Source of the DNA: Chondrosia reniformis | Taxonomy: Eukaryota; Porifera; Demospongiae; Chondrillida; Chondrillidae | Assembly (NCBI GenBank): GCA_947172415.1 | Contig: OX359202.1 | Location: forward strand, 1,924,501-1,988,500 | Reading direction: 5' to 3' | DNA length: 64,000 nt | Part shown: piece after piece, positions 1 through 12,788 of the stretch | Position numbering within the stretch: the stretch's first letter is position 1 | Layout of the letters: every line of letters starts with the position of its first letter | The notes under the pieces: generated by a model | What the model saw: only the letters and a program-made list of their open reading frames with translations | The model's database searches: none | What the model was told of the DNA's origin: nothing | Made by a program: the position numbers and the translations under genes

Positions 1-2795
1 ATCTTCAAGTAGTTAAAAATGCAAAACAGCACCATACAGTGTTTCAGCATGCACGTATGACATATACGTATATGTGCGTACATATGTAAGGAAATAATAA
101 ACACCACTGGATATTACATATGTATGTATCTACGTATGTGAGTTTGTGTTGAGACATACACAGCTCATCTTCAGTGGACAAGGCATATCCTTTGCCCTTG
201 TAGCCATCAATTATATCAACCAGGTCCCTGGAAGACAATGGTTGTCCCTTGTCAGTGTGTGTAAGGCCCAGCTCTCTCAAAGATTTATCAATGTGCCCAT
301 AGAAATAGTTCTCATCATCACAGACAGTAACTCCATGAATTCTTTACGCAATAAAGGAAATAAAGATTACAATTGTCTGTCATTTACCTTTAATTTGATT
401 TTGATTCTACATTGTACACATCAGTTCTATCACGCACACATATACGTCATCATATTTATCATATGCAGGGGTGCTAAGGGTGTAAGATGACATTTGCCAC
501 TCATATCTATCACATCATCATCAGGGTGTTTGTTTAGATAGCAAACAACACCCTCTCAACATTTATATCTGCTATATTGTATTTGTCCCCCCCCCTTCCT
601 TTTGACGTGACATTTTCAAAAATCATCTTTTACATTTTATAAGGCACTGTTACAGTTATTTTAAGGTTACCTTAAGTTGGATTGTGTCAAATAATTAGCT
701 ATTCCCAGGCCTTCTAGAGTTCCTCCACTTCCTGTAGCTACAACAATATCATCAAACTCTTTGTGAACATCCTAAATGGAAAGCAAATGTGTAGTACATT
801 TTAATACACAAACAGGTGGCTTAAAGCAGCTGCCCTGCGTTGAGCTCCAAATAGTCCTTTTGATATGAGGTAATGTATTTAACAGTGTGGTTTTAGTGCA
901 ACTGGTTAAATGAGCTGCAAACACGAAGTAGTTTTAATTTGCCTATTACAGACTTATCAGATAAAATACTCTTTATAAATTATCTGTTGACATGTTTGCC
1001 GCTCAATTAACCAGCTAATTACCTTGTGAGTCATGTCAAAGAACTGTCATGTCAATAGTTGTGGTTGCCATATCACTTAGCCTATCCATATATATAATTA
1101 CATCATAATTTTAAAACTTGGTACTCTAGAGCCCATTGACATCTTACCTGTTCCATCATCTCTTTGAATGCCTCAATGTATCCCCACAAGCCAGTACTAT
1201 TGGATCCACCCACTGGCATGATGTAGGGCTTGTGTCCCTTGGTCCTATTAAAGTACATATATATACTGTATACGTATGTCCTATTAAATACATACATATA
1301 TATATATAGAATATTTGAGAGTATAAGTTAACATTACCATTGCACCCATATATAGTATAAGTATACCTACGTATATCCACAAGGCTCAAGTTAAGGTACA
1401 GCATGCACCTACATACGTACATATACCTATATCTATACCAGAAGACACTAGAGGAAAGCTACTCAATGAGTTAATAAGTGAGGTTACCTGAGGTGGTCAG
1501 CGAGTTGCATCATCTTGTCCTCCAATCCTTCAACATAGGTTGGTTCAGTGCCACCGGCAGTTACACCTTTATACTTTAGATATGGTACTGGAACTATGGT
1601 AGTACCATTTAACCTATCAAGCAAAAGATTCCCAGTATAGTCTATGTCAGCGGGATCCTGTAATAAGAAGTATTATAACTCAGTAATTCCAAAATCCTTA
1701 GCATTGAGAAGCTAACATGCATTCTATGCAAAAAGCTTTACTTTGAATCACATGATAGTTATAGCACAAAGCAATTTGCCAATGAAAGCTGTCGACACTA
1801 AGAGTCAGCAATTAGAGACTTCATTATCACTTGAGGAGCTTACAAACTCACTCCATTCTGTGTTCTCAGGAAGAGATATGACTTTAGTCCAACTTGAGAG
1901 GCAGCAACAGCTGATGCTCGACAGAAATTAGACTGTACTCCTCCACAAGTTATCACAGTATCACAACCATTGTGCAGAGCTTCTCCTAAAAGAAATTCAA
2001 GCTTCCTCACCTGCAGCAGAGTGTTTAAAAGGAGAAGGGGAAGAGGCAGTGAAAGATATTAACTTGTACTCTTATGGGAGATATTCCGTGTTACTTTGTT
2101 TCCACTGAGTGTTGATCCAGTCAAATCATCTCTCTTTATGTAAACTTCAAAACCTTCTGGCACAAGTGGTAAATTCCATTTCTGAATGGGAGTAGGTCTT
2201 TGGGCCAACTGCAGCCAAAATTAAGCATATTACATCTTTGATGTTCTTCTATACGTATAGCATAGAAACAGGCATAGAGGTAAACAGAAAATGTATCACT
2301 GCATTATAAAGATTATGTTGAACTTTTGCATACAATTCATCATGTACAATGAAATAATGTAAACTAGTTAATTAATAGACATCACTAGTTCCTTGCATGA
2401 ATAGTTACCATCTTTAAAGAGGATACAAAGGAAATCACCGGCATTATATACACAAACCCAAACTCATAATTTTGGCAAGCAGTGCAATTTATTATGCCAT
2501 TACCGAGCAATCACAAAAACTATTTAATTGTATCTAAATATTTTTTTATCTTTATTTTTTATCATTTGCATATACTGTATCCAACCCACTCCCTATTATA
2601 ATTTTATCTTTGTAACCTGGGCTCACTCACTGTAAATTAGCCCATGGTTAAGGGATTCTCCAATTTAAATAATACTATCCAACTCACTGGTATAATGTAT
2701 TTGCTGCCTTTACAGATACCAGCGCTCCAGTCGGGAGGATTGTACTTGCTTAGTTGTCGTATCATGATGTCATTGCGCAAGAACGTCCAGTTCAT
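1..2795 (-). CDS. PLP-dependent D-cysteine desulfhydrase / ACC deaminase family enzyme, 3' end outside window
   Basis: Seven exons read on the minus strand: 2688-2795 (start ATG at 2795), 2095-2208, 1852-2010, 1488-1657, 1148-1244, 671-771 and about 162-341; the rest lies left of the window. Phases join cleanly, giving about 310 residues so far; family members are usually 330-400. Family landmarks in order: [14 protein letters not shown] with the expected Schiff-base lysine at residue 74 (last codon of exon 2), [10 protein letters not shown] (family QSNHCRA or QSNQTR, so the variable position is Phe here), [16 protein letters not shown], and the glycine-rich loop [12 protein letters not shown] that should hold the PLP phosphate. 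Known enzymes of this fold-type II family release H2S and ammonia from D-cysteine or open ACC; which substrate is used cannot be told. No signal peptide is evident, so probably cytosolic or mitochondrial. Head-to-head with the glycosyltransferase gene. Confidence 0.88.
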
Positions 2796-2990
2796 AAATG
2801 GCTGATTTGAACGATTGAATACCTAACCTAGACATACGTAGTACGCTACGACAGTGGCAGTGGTTGGTCGCTGAATGTACTTATTCGTTTTCTAATAGAT
2901 TTGCTGTCAAGTTGCGTTTCGTCAGTGAACTTCTCAGACTGTCGTCTGGTGTCTCTTCATCTACTGAATCTACAGTGTTATCAAGTCAGC
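2796..2990. promoter_or_regulatory. Divergent (bidirectional) promoter region
   Basis: Only 195 bp separate the start codons of the minus-strand PLP enzyme (2795) and the plus-strand glycosyltransferase (2991), so both 5' UTRs and core promoters must lie here or in unseen upstream exons. No clear TATA box. Inferred from gene orientation only. Confidence 0.5.
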
Positions 2991-5900
2991 ATGGCTAATC
3001 TGAAGAAACGCTTCTTCGCAATGGTGTTTGTGGTTGTCGTCTTAATCTTTGTGGTCTCTCAGATTTTGATGAGTAAGTAAGAAAAGTGAACATTTCTGTA
3101 TAGTCTACTATCGTACGAGTGTCTGGCCTATATATGTACGTATTCAGACGAAGGCCCCGGGTCAGTAAGTACGTACCTGCCTCGGTGAACGGCCTGGAAG
3201 CCTTGGAAGTGGCGATGGCTTATAATTATATTTTTATTATTGTGACATATACAATGAATATTAAATGATTGTCCAACTAGTTTTTGTTTATAAGTCACAT
3301 ATAAAATGGATCCAGATCCTAAAACAAGGTCTGTGGCTTCTAGATGAGACTTAAGGGGCTGAGTTGATTGTGTATGTTTTTAAAGATCCATGTTGTGATT
3401 TAAGCAGTGACTTATGGTGTAGATACATTCAATAAATTAGGTCACAAATTGGTTTAGTGAGATATGATGAAGATGGATTTTAAAGAGAGTGCTGGAAATG
3501 AAGATTTATGTTTGTGCATTCCTTATATAACTTACATCTTAAAGGGTGGAAAACAGGACATGTCAAAAAGTGGGTGGTATTCTCAGTCTCACTGAGATGG
3601 TAAAGCTTACAAACCCTTCACCCCAACGCCACTCTCCAAGGTGGCAAGATGTAGCGCTGTTCCCCTCAGCCAAAACTGATTTGCATTATTTTTGTAAATT
3701 ACATATATCAAGGGTATAGGGTTATACAAAATCGTACATGATGAAAAGAGTTTTGTCAGATATATATACATGAACATAAATTAAATAATGGCAACATACA
3801 AGATCAAGATAAAGAAAAAGACAAAGACTCCCAGGATCACTGTTGAAGGGTGGAATTCCCAGAAACAGCTATCTGACCCAGTGGAGAAGAAGATAAAAGA
3901 AGATAAAAGAAAGGAAAAGAAGAAAGAAAAGACTCCTGTATCTTTATCCAAAGCTCTCTTTAGGTTTAGTTCCCCTATAGGCTCTTTTACAGAATAGGCA
4001 TATAGCATGTAGGAAAATGGTATATTGATTTTTCATGTGTACATGTATGTATATACAGTTATGAACAGTTAGAAACAGCATGCCATTTGTGCATGCATGG
4101 TCACTTTTTGAGAGATTTGCATGAAATTTTTGTGTCATGTAACTATTCCTTAATTGCATGATTTGTATCATGTATGTAGAACCAGATTACCAGTCAGTAC
4201 TAATACAAACTGTGAATGTAAAGATATCATTCGACCAAGCAGTGAAGAAACAGTTAACAGTTGATCAAATTTTAAACCTTACTATCAGTGCAGTACCTGT
4301 TGAAGACCAAATAGTAGACTTGCCTCTTCTCAAGGAAGAACAACTGGTAGAAAGAGAACGTGATGACCTACACTTTCTTGAAGAAGACGTTAACATTACC
4401 ATTCCAAAAATACTGCCTAGCGGTATCAAATTTAGAGATGGCAACATTCTTGTAAATGATACATTGTTGGTTAGAAAAGACGTAAGTCCCATCATATATG
4501 GTTTCATGGGTCATGTCTAAGCCCTATCTCAACTGCAAAGTATGTACTGAATGGCCTATGAACTGCAGTGTATACAGTATATACTGAATGGTGTATGTAC
4601 TGAATGGTGTATGTACTGAATGGTGTATGTACTGGATGGTCTACGTATGTACTGAATGGTATATGTACTGGATGGTCTACGTACTGGATGGTCTACGTAC
4701 TGGATGGTGTATGTACTGGATGGTCTACGTACTGGATGGTCTACGTACTGGATGGTGTATGTACTGGATGGTCTACGTACTGGATGGTCTACGTACTGGA
4801 TGGTCTACGTACTGGATGGTGTATGTACGGAATGGTGTATGTACGGAATGGTGTATGTACGGAATGGTGTATGTACGGAATGGTGTATGTACGGAATGGT
4901 GTATGTACGGAATGGTGTATGTACTGAATGGTGTATGTACTGGATGGTGTATGTACTGGATGGTGTATGTACTGAATGGTGTATGTACTGGATGGTGTAT
5001 GTACTGGATGGTGTATGTAATTAGAACAAGATCTAGTAAGATTTTGCTTACCACGTTTCTACAGTTGCATGCTGCTCTACTACTCCTCACAGATGATTGG
5101 TTATCTGAATCATGAAATATGGACAAATATTAGTGGACTCTTAGTCGATGACTTGCGATTAGATGCAAGGTTTCCTCACAATCCTTCAGTAAGTCTAAAC
5201 AGAATAATTACGATATCAGATAAATGAAATCTGGACATTTTAGCAATCTATTTTTAATTGTTTATAGAAATGTGGAAAACTGTCTTCAATTTACAACAGT
5301 TATGGGCTGGGAATTGACAATTATGGGGAAAAACTATTTGGATACATTATACCCTCCAAAACAGGTTAGATACGTACTGAACGTACTGTATATAGTCCTT
5401 ATAACGTGTCGATATTCAGTATTGGTTATATGTACTGCACATGTACGTATGTGTGTATACATACATACATCATAGGTATTATTACATTTAAATGACTAAA
5501 TTGGTTACCGTGGGAGGGTGCTACATTCATGTACCACTCTCAGGGCTGCATGCAGAACTAGGGGCCAGTTATTATGTATCATTTATGTATAGTTTTCTAT
5601 CCATCATTTCTATATACGTAGATTGTACAGTTAGTACAGTATATGTGTCTTCAAACAGGTTGTACTGTACTTTTAGTTGAAGTAATTGCTTATGTCCTTT
5701 TTAACCTTAAACAGCTTATACACACTTTTCATTAAGGACATTTAGCTACGGACATTATGACCTGATAATCAAGTAATGATCAACAGAAGATGTTCCCTAT
5801 TATACCTTAGGTTGGTACAGATTTGCTATAGCCTCAGATGACTCTTCAGAGCTCTGGCTCAGCAGTGACCATCAACCCAAAAACATGAAAAAGATTGCTT

Positions 5901-8900
5901 GTTTGGGCTGCATTAATCCTGTAAGCTGTATATACGTAGTATTTAGTAACTCTTGTAGTGAGGCTGTTATTCTGCATCCTGTATCTCTAACCTTCTTGAG
6001 TCACTCTTCAACTTTCTGTCTAATGTGTGTGCGTATCTGTTAAAATACTTATCACACAATGGCAAATTAATGCACTGTATGTTGTATTTGTTACGTTTTG
6101 ACTTCTTGTTTTGTATTTTAATACAATAATTAGCCTGCTTTAATTTGAGCTTACGATTTTATCCAATAAATAAATGTTGTTGGTTGGTTGTACATATGGA
6201 CTGCTGTTCAACATTATGACATACGTATTTTTTCAAAAGATAATGGAATGTAATTACTCTTGAGAATAACACTATAATTAATTGGTTAGATTTCTTTGTT
6301 GATTTGCAGCTTATTACTATATATTAAGCTTATTATATCAGTTGCTCTTGTGATTGAATTCTTATAGAAAGATATTCCTGCAAACATTCCTCCCCCTGCG
6401 CCTGAGACATTTTCAAGAAAATCAGATTTCTACGTTCACTCTATGCAGATATCAAATCTTACCAGGTATACGTAGCATGTATATATGCAAGTAGCATCAG
6501 CAATAGATTTTTGTTTAAATCCTTTCAGCAGTGTCTCATATGATGTGTCTCTCTAGTCATATTGATACCAAATACCTCTAGTGGTTGGACGCTCATTGCT
6601 GTATAGGCTAATATACGTAGTTTAGATTAGACTGTGTAGCTCTACAGTGACAGATCTAGTTGAGCTCCAGATTATACTGGCATGTTTAATGCCAATAAAC
6701 TAAAACTTTATCAGATATTGAATTTCACAGTTTTTGCTGTATTCTGTTTTAAGCCTAACTATTAGTACTGTTAGAATATCTGGAACTAGAGAACACAGCG
6801 AAACCCCTATACATACGTATATCAAACTCCCTTTCAATATCAGTGTCCTGTAGCAGGTTTAGATATACGTAACAATAATGGTTTCTTCCAATTACATAAC
6901 TTTTTAGATATCCATCTTTTGACTTTTTGAGCATCTTTAGAGTCATAATTAGTGCCTGCCATTCCCAATCCCAAATTACTCATATAACAGGTTTTCTCTG
7001 TGTGTATCAGAATTACACTATCAGCAGGCCATGATAGCATTCTCTAGCTCAGAATGTATTGCTGTTGAGCTGTATATCACCTTTGCTAGTCATCAGTGTA
7101 GCCTCTTGCGTAATGTATCATAATATATCATGTTTTTCAGTTTGGAGGCATACAGGCTCTATTATATTGAAGTGTACCACAAAGAAGGAGGAGGTGCTGA
7201 TTATGTCAATGTCAATGTACGTAAGTTGTAACTGATAGCATATCAGGACCCTCAACATAAAGCCACTGTTTGCAGTATGAATATAAGTGAGAGATACCAC
7301 ATATAGTATATACTGCACATTTTTATTTAGTGGCAAACACCTGGTGATAAGGAACTGCATCCTGTTTCAAGGGAGCACCTCGCTATGGCCAGTTATTGTA
7401 AGTAGATACATACAACTGCCATGCATTTAGAGGATAACCCTAGGACTAGTGTTCTGTCACTGGGCTACAATTGCCACAGCTTAACTTTATATACATTTAT
7501 CTGTGTTGGAAGTCCACTATATGCCAATACCTGTGTTACATTATAAGACTACTGGTTGAAGGAATCTAATCAATTTGAACACAGTTGGCCGCTTGTCAAA
7601 AGAAAAGAATGATTCATTTCCTCCAAAACTGAATGGACATTTTCCAAGTCACCAGATGCAGCGACCTATGAAAGTACAATATATTGGTGACAGTATTGTT
7701 CAAAGTAAGTAAAAACAACTCAAATTTAATGTACTATTGTTATTCTCTAACTCCCAGACCCTAGCCAAAGTGGCTGCACAATTGTAGTGATTGCTTTGAC
7801 CTGGATTGTCTTCATACGTATTGTATATTACTGTAATTTATAGTATCAGTGAAACATTTACCCAATTTTAGGTATCTTATAAACTAATAATAATAATAAC
7901 AATATTAATAATAATGATTTATTTAAGTGGCACATGCAAAATAAAAGCACTAGACCAGACTGGGCCCATGAGTCACTAAATTAAAGGTTCAAATGTTCTA
8001 CTTAGTTTATACGTACGACCAGAAACGAGACCTACAGTATAATTTTGTATAATATTTATATTACTCCTTGGTCCTTGATCATGCGTTGGGCTTGCATTTG
8101 CATATACATACGTATATTATTATTATATATGGATAATTTATGTGCAACCTCTCTACCTACATACATACGTACGTATATCTATATCTGTAGCGACTGTTCT
8201 TAAGGAGGTCCTCCCATCTTGTGTTTATCAGCCCATTTATGCCTTCCCTCGAGAGGTACTGAGATACACTGGCTGGAAGGAGTTACCTTACACTGCAAAC
8301 TATCCAGATGACCATACGTGGCAGAGAAATGGAAGATTCACATTTGAAGGAAATGCTCTCATTGAACAAGAAGTAGGTTTATATACGTATGTACCCAAGA
8401 AACATTTGTTTGGCCTGTGGAAAAAAAGAAAAAAAGTTGGCAATTAAACGGTATCCTCATCTAAAGCTCTTTAAGTTTCCCTAAATGATAAGTCTGTAAA
8501 ACTGATTTATATCCCCTACTCTCATAAGTCAACTTCTGTTATAATACTGATTTTGATGTAATCAATTTGATCACAACTTTCAATTACATAGATAATTAGT
8601 GAGGTATTGAACTAGTTCTCTTAATTTAAGTCACCCTTTTCTCTTAAAATGATGTAATTAATTAGGAACTAAGTATATCGGTATTCTTGATTAGGGCTTT
8701 GACTGATGAGTGGTTTAGTAAAGTAAAAAGTATAAAACTTGTGAAGAATTAATTGACTTTGGTATCTCTCTTTTATCTTTACATTCTGTAGAATGTTAAC
8801 TTCATTTTAAATGAATTTACTAAGGTCATGAGGATATACTCTAAAGAGTAAGTGCATGTTGAAAATTCAATGATATTGTACAATACACACTGTACATATG

Positions 8901-11900
8901 AAGAATTGATAATCACTAAAAGCATTACACACCTACCTAAGTGATTGAAGTCTTTTCTTGGCTGGGATGCTATTTAATGGCAACAGTGAAACAGTGATAC
9001 AAAAATATTAAAGATACATACTGTACGTATATCTTAGTATAACATGCTATTTACGTATATCCATATGAATACGTGTTCATATATTGAATTGCAGTATAAG
9101 ACTACAATTATGTCATGTTTCTGAATTTGTAGATTTAAGCATTTTCAATTACGGTTTTTAGAAGAGACCCCAAATGCCAAACAAGGACGTCTAAAAGGAT
9201 GGAGATACTTACTAGAAGGGGTATGCACATATAATACTGCCTAAGTGTATAGAGCAATCCTTCATGTTAGCTATTTAACTCAAGATTCCAAGGCCATGTA
9301 TACATATGTATATGTCATTTGTAAGTGTAGATTTTGCATCTACATATAGGTTATGGTGTCTGAAGGCAGTAGTTGTATACGTATGTAGGGATTCATTGAT
9401 GCCTATTTTAGGCTCCCTCAATGTCCCTGATGTACACATATGTATTTAGGCCTATGTATAATATTTGTGTATATACATATAGTGGACTCCTCTCAATCCT
9501 CGGTACTGAAGGAAATATGCAATTATCAAATTTTCTTCTGTATATGAAATGAATCAGCTCCTTGGAGTTTTATATAAATATGCAAGTTATTTATTTAGCA
9601 ATTATGCTATCAAGTGTGAAGGCCATTGAACATTATTATTACTGATTTTAGTTCAATTAATCTCTGCTCTTTTTAAAGGCTATATTTTGGAGAAATCAAT
9701 CAGAGCCAACTAACATTTCACAGTACATCTATCGCCGACAGCTGCAATCCTTATCACCTGACTACCATGACTTGTGTTCAATTTCTGGCTTTCAGTGGAA
9801 GAGACATGTCAAAGTAAATATTGTTGTCACAGTTAAAAATCTTGGTACTTGGATTAGACATCTTATTCAGAATATGGAGGATGTAAGTTTTATATATACT
9901 TTACTGAAGAATATCCAGTTAATAGCAGTATCCCTCATCATCTGTATAGTGTTCACTTTCAAAATCTTAAATTATAACATGTACTACTGACGTTAGAGTT
10001 TCAAATTTAACAAATTCCCTTGTCTAGCTCATAATCCTTTTTGCAGCTATCAGCAAATATATCCTAAATCTCTAAAGATACTGATTTACTTTAATTAAAA
10101 TTTGCATTGAAAATGGAACTTTCAAAGTAACTACAACAGTTCTATACATTATGTATAGCTGTAATTCAACATTGCTTCAAGTTATATACTATGCTAGTGT
10201 CTTTAGAATCTCCCTCTAACCTGTACACTTTGGGAGGGATAACTCCCTTTGCCAGTTTCTGTCTCTCTTAATAAATGTGCACAATAAACCTTTATTTTCA
10301 AGGTACCCTGACCACAATACAATGTAATTGATTGTGCAACTGAATACGCTCTATAGCTAAAACCTACTGTGCTTAGAATCTCCTTCTTAACTGTCACTTT
10401 GGGGGGATTATCTTTGCCAGTTTCTGTCTCAGTGCTAGAAATGGCTGAAAAAGACACTATCGTAGCTACATATGTCTACTTGTGTTTGGTTTATACGTGA
10501 ATATCTCATGACTTAGTGTATTCCTTATGATACCTACGTATGTAATTATGTTCATCTACCACTCTCAGATCTACAGGTCGACAAAGGATGAAAACTTTAC
10601 TTTGATTATATGTGATTTTAACAGCACAGATGCCAATATATCGGAAATGCTTGAAAACAGTCAGCTTAAACCGTATGTCTTATAGCAGATTAGGGTACCC
10701 TAACAAATATGCTGTGTTTAACCTTAAATTTGTATCCTCAGTTAGTATGGCATATGCTTGTGTAAATGTCACTGGAAGATTAGTTATAGATGTAATCTTG
10801 GATGTCTATGAAATTAGGTCTGTTTGTGTACCATTATATTCTCGGGTTTTGAAATTTTGAATTGAACTTGTAGTCTATGTCTCTATTTTGCATATTTTCT
10901 TTGCACAAGTGCATATTACTTCCATCTAAGACTAAACTTCAACTATTTAACAATTTTTTCCTAGGCATATGCGTCGGTACATTAAATTGTATGGTGCCTT
11001 TGTAAAAGTGAAAGCTTTACAAGCTGGGTTAAACTCAATATCTGTGAGTTGCTTCTTATGGCATGCACAATGTCATGTACAAAAATGCCAACAGTTGGAT
11101 ACACACAGAGAATTCTGATTAATGACACATGTATTGTGTACCCAGTGTATTGCATCAATAAGTCTTTATGTATGATATAAGTACGTACATATTTGTTGGT
11201 ATTTACTGCTATTTGGTGCATTTAAGATAATTTCAATTGACATCTACATATTTCTTCTCAAGGATCCTGATGAGATAGTAATGACACTAGATTTACATCT
11301 TACCATGCCAATTGGCTTTATACATTCAATACGTAAGGTAAAGTGACTGCATTGGTTATTATTTACTATAACTTGTACTACTCATTAATCACATACTTCA
11401 GCTTTTTAAAAATGCTTTGCTTCTCTGGTAAATATAATGACTGTCCCATAATCTTTATACTGTTATTACATCTGTACTTGGTTAAAATTTATTTGTATAA
11501 GATATAAATTAAAGCTTCTCTTTATTCATTTGTATTAGCATACCATACAAGGAAGGATGGCTTATGCTCCAATTGTATTCCGACTGAGTCCTGGATATAC
11601 GGAAAATGACATGAATGGTATGCTACGGTATATACATGATTGTTCTACACGAAATATTATAATCTGTTAATGTAACTGTAACAGGTGTTTGGGGAACACT
11701 AGGTCATGGACTGTTAGGAATGTTCCAGTCAGATTGGAAGACGATTGGTGGACAGAATGTTGCAGAATTTGGCACAAATTGGGGCGGAGAAGACTGGGAA
11801 ACTGTTGACAGGTATCATCACAATTATGAACTAATATGCAGGGATTTCTTTAGACTATGCCAAATTTATCTTTGAGATGGTTCATCTATAGTCTTTTGAA

Positions 11901-12349
11901 TGTCTCGAGAAGCAATAAGAGGAATCCCAAGTTGAAATGTCCAATTCCAAAAGAACAAACTCTAGACACTCAAAAGACTAAAGATGAATCATCTCAAAGA
12001 TATTATGATGGATAACCCAGTGGAGAAGATGATAAAAGAAAGGAAAAAAAGAAAAGACTCCTGTATCTTCATCCAAAGCTCTCTTCAGGTTTAGTTCCCC
12101 GATAGGCTTTTTTACAGAATAGGAATAGCATGTAGTATATTAGAATTTTCATGAATATTACCTGACTAATAAAATTAAGACAATAAACTTTCAGATATTG
12201 ATTAGTTAGCTATTATTATAGGTTACCTCTCGTTTGCATTTTGTCTCTCTTTTACAAGATCCTTGTCAGCCGGATTGGAAGTGTTTAGGCACCGATATCC
12301 AGGACTTGTTCATTACTACCATTCACATAATGGAATGTGGAAAGGATAA
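2991..12349 (+). CDS. B4GALNT3/4-like beta-1,4-N-acetylgalactosaminyltransferase (PA14 + CHGN fold)
   Basis: Eighteen exons: 2991-3072, 4180-4481, 5093-5188, 5268-5364, 5811-5920, 6368-6465, 7141-7216, 7331-7397, 7585-7704, 8191-8376, 9162-9220, 9679-9882, 10569-10672, 10965-11043, 11263-11337, 11539-11617, 11685-11811, 12259-12349. Total 2052 nt, 683 residues plus stop. Short basic N-terminus then a hydrophobic stretch (residues about 10-26) typical of a Golgi type II signal anchor. A PA14-like region follows (WYRFAIASDDSSELWLSS; YYIEVYHKEGGG). The C-terminal third is the chondroitin GalNAc-transferase fold: VNIVVTVKNLGTWIRHLIQN, LIICDFNSTDANISEML, LDLHLTMP (DxH metal-site equivalent) and the NWGGEDWE motif, ending HYYHSHNGMWKG. 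Vertebrate B4GALNT3/4 make LacdiNAc by adding GalNAc to terminal GlcNAc and are about 1000 residues, so this one is compact. Donor choice at 8376 was fixed by phase; the stronger-looking donor at 8373 breaks the frame. Confidence 0.88.
3799..4005 (+). repeat. Dispersed repeat family 1, intronic copy a
   Basis: Sequence from AGATCAAGATAAAG through a purine-rich AAAAGAAGATAAAAG tract to GGCTCTTTTACAGAATAG recurs at 12012-12135 (same strand), 15970-16178 and 54503-54640 (opposite strand). It lies in intron 1 of the glycosyltransferase gene. The family carries a hammerhead-like core (see findings); in this copy the core reads CTGTTGA rather than CTGATGA. The open frames across it have no protein-like features. 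Confidence 0.75.
4579..5018 (+). repeat. 16-bp minisatellite in glycosyltransferase intron 2
   Basis: About 27 head-to-tail copies of a 16-bp unit (GTACTGAATGGTGTAT and variants) with three subtypes grouped in blocks: GGATGGTCTAC copies on the left, GTACGGAATGG copies in the middle, GTACTGAATGG and GTACTGGATGG copies on the right. Since 16 is not a multiple of 3 and the unit lacks stops, all forward frames stay open and give a spurious 48-nt protein repeat. It is bounded by exons 2 and 3 and is removed by splicing. Confidence 0.93.
10199..10432 (+). repeat. Imperfect direct repeat pair, about 170-bp spacing
   Basis: About 70 bp at 10199-10268 (TTAGAATCTCCCTCTAACC ... TTTGCCAGTTTCTGTCTC) is repeated at 10370-10432 with several substitutions and small indels. 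It sits in the glycosyltransferase intron between the exons ending 9882 and starting 10569. No coding role seen. Confidence 0.75.
12012..12135 (+). repeat. Dispersed repeat family 1, copy b (5'-truncated)
   Basis: Starts at ACCCAGTGGAGAAGATGATA and follows copy a to ACAGAATAGG with scattered changes. It lacks the 5' part bearing the hammerhead-like core. It lies in the last intron of the glycosyltransferase gene. Confidence 0.75.
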
Positions 12350-12788
12350 GGGCAATTTCATGAAAATAGGGTCAACCTGTATTATGTATGTATATATTAT
12401 AAATACCTGTCAGTTTCAATAAAATCCTTTTTTTTAAACTTATCCAATAGTTACAACAGTTTGTCATCAACTTAACTGCATGCATTACCGCGCCATCGGG
12501 AAGCCATGTGTCGACTTTCTCGGAAGCCACGAACACTCTGATTACTGTTTGACGTTCGAATAGGTGTATAATAGTTATCAGGAATAGTTTTGGAGCAAAT
12601 CAATAGTCTTACTATATAGATAAGATTTAACCTCTGTATAGACTAATAAGGATTCGCTTGTCTTGTCCACATGTCGTTTTACTATTTGTCCTTTCATTGA
12701 GGAAGTCAGTCTATATATTAAGAGTACTGTATATAGTTTATAGATATTAGGAGTTCGTTACACGAGTGATCTAACAGAATCGGAAGAA
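12350..12788 (+). promoter_or_regulatory. Intergenic: 3' UTR with AATAAA, then promoter of the EGF receptor gene
   Basis: An AATAAA hexamer at about 12418-12423, some 70 bases after the glycosyltransferase stop, is the likely polyadenylation signal. The remaining roughly 360 bp up to ATG 12789 must contain the promoter and 5' UTR of the EGF-repeat receptor. No other coding or repeat structure seen. Confidence 0.55.

Noticed and set aside
1743-1931. 62-codon plus-strand frame
   Set aside because: It is largely the antisense of an exon of the PLP enzyme, whose minus-strand frame matches a known family.
3788-3997. Lys/Glu-rich 69-codon plus frame and opposing 75-codon frame
   Set aside because: The sequence is a dispersed repeat found in four introns; the composition comes from a purine-rich tract, not a protein.
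4588-5126. Long open frames of 107-175 codons in three forward frames and one reverse frame
   Set aside because: All are produced by the 16-bp minisatellite lacking stops; they lie in an intron and have no other support.
8703-8712. CTGATGA in a glycosyltransferase intron as a hammerhead core
   Set aside because: Lacks a hairpin and the GAAA element downstream.
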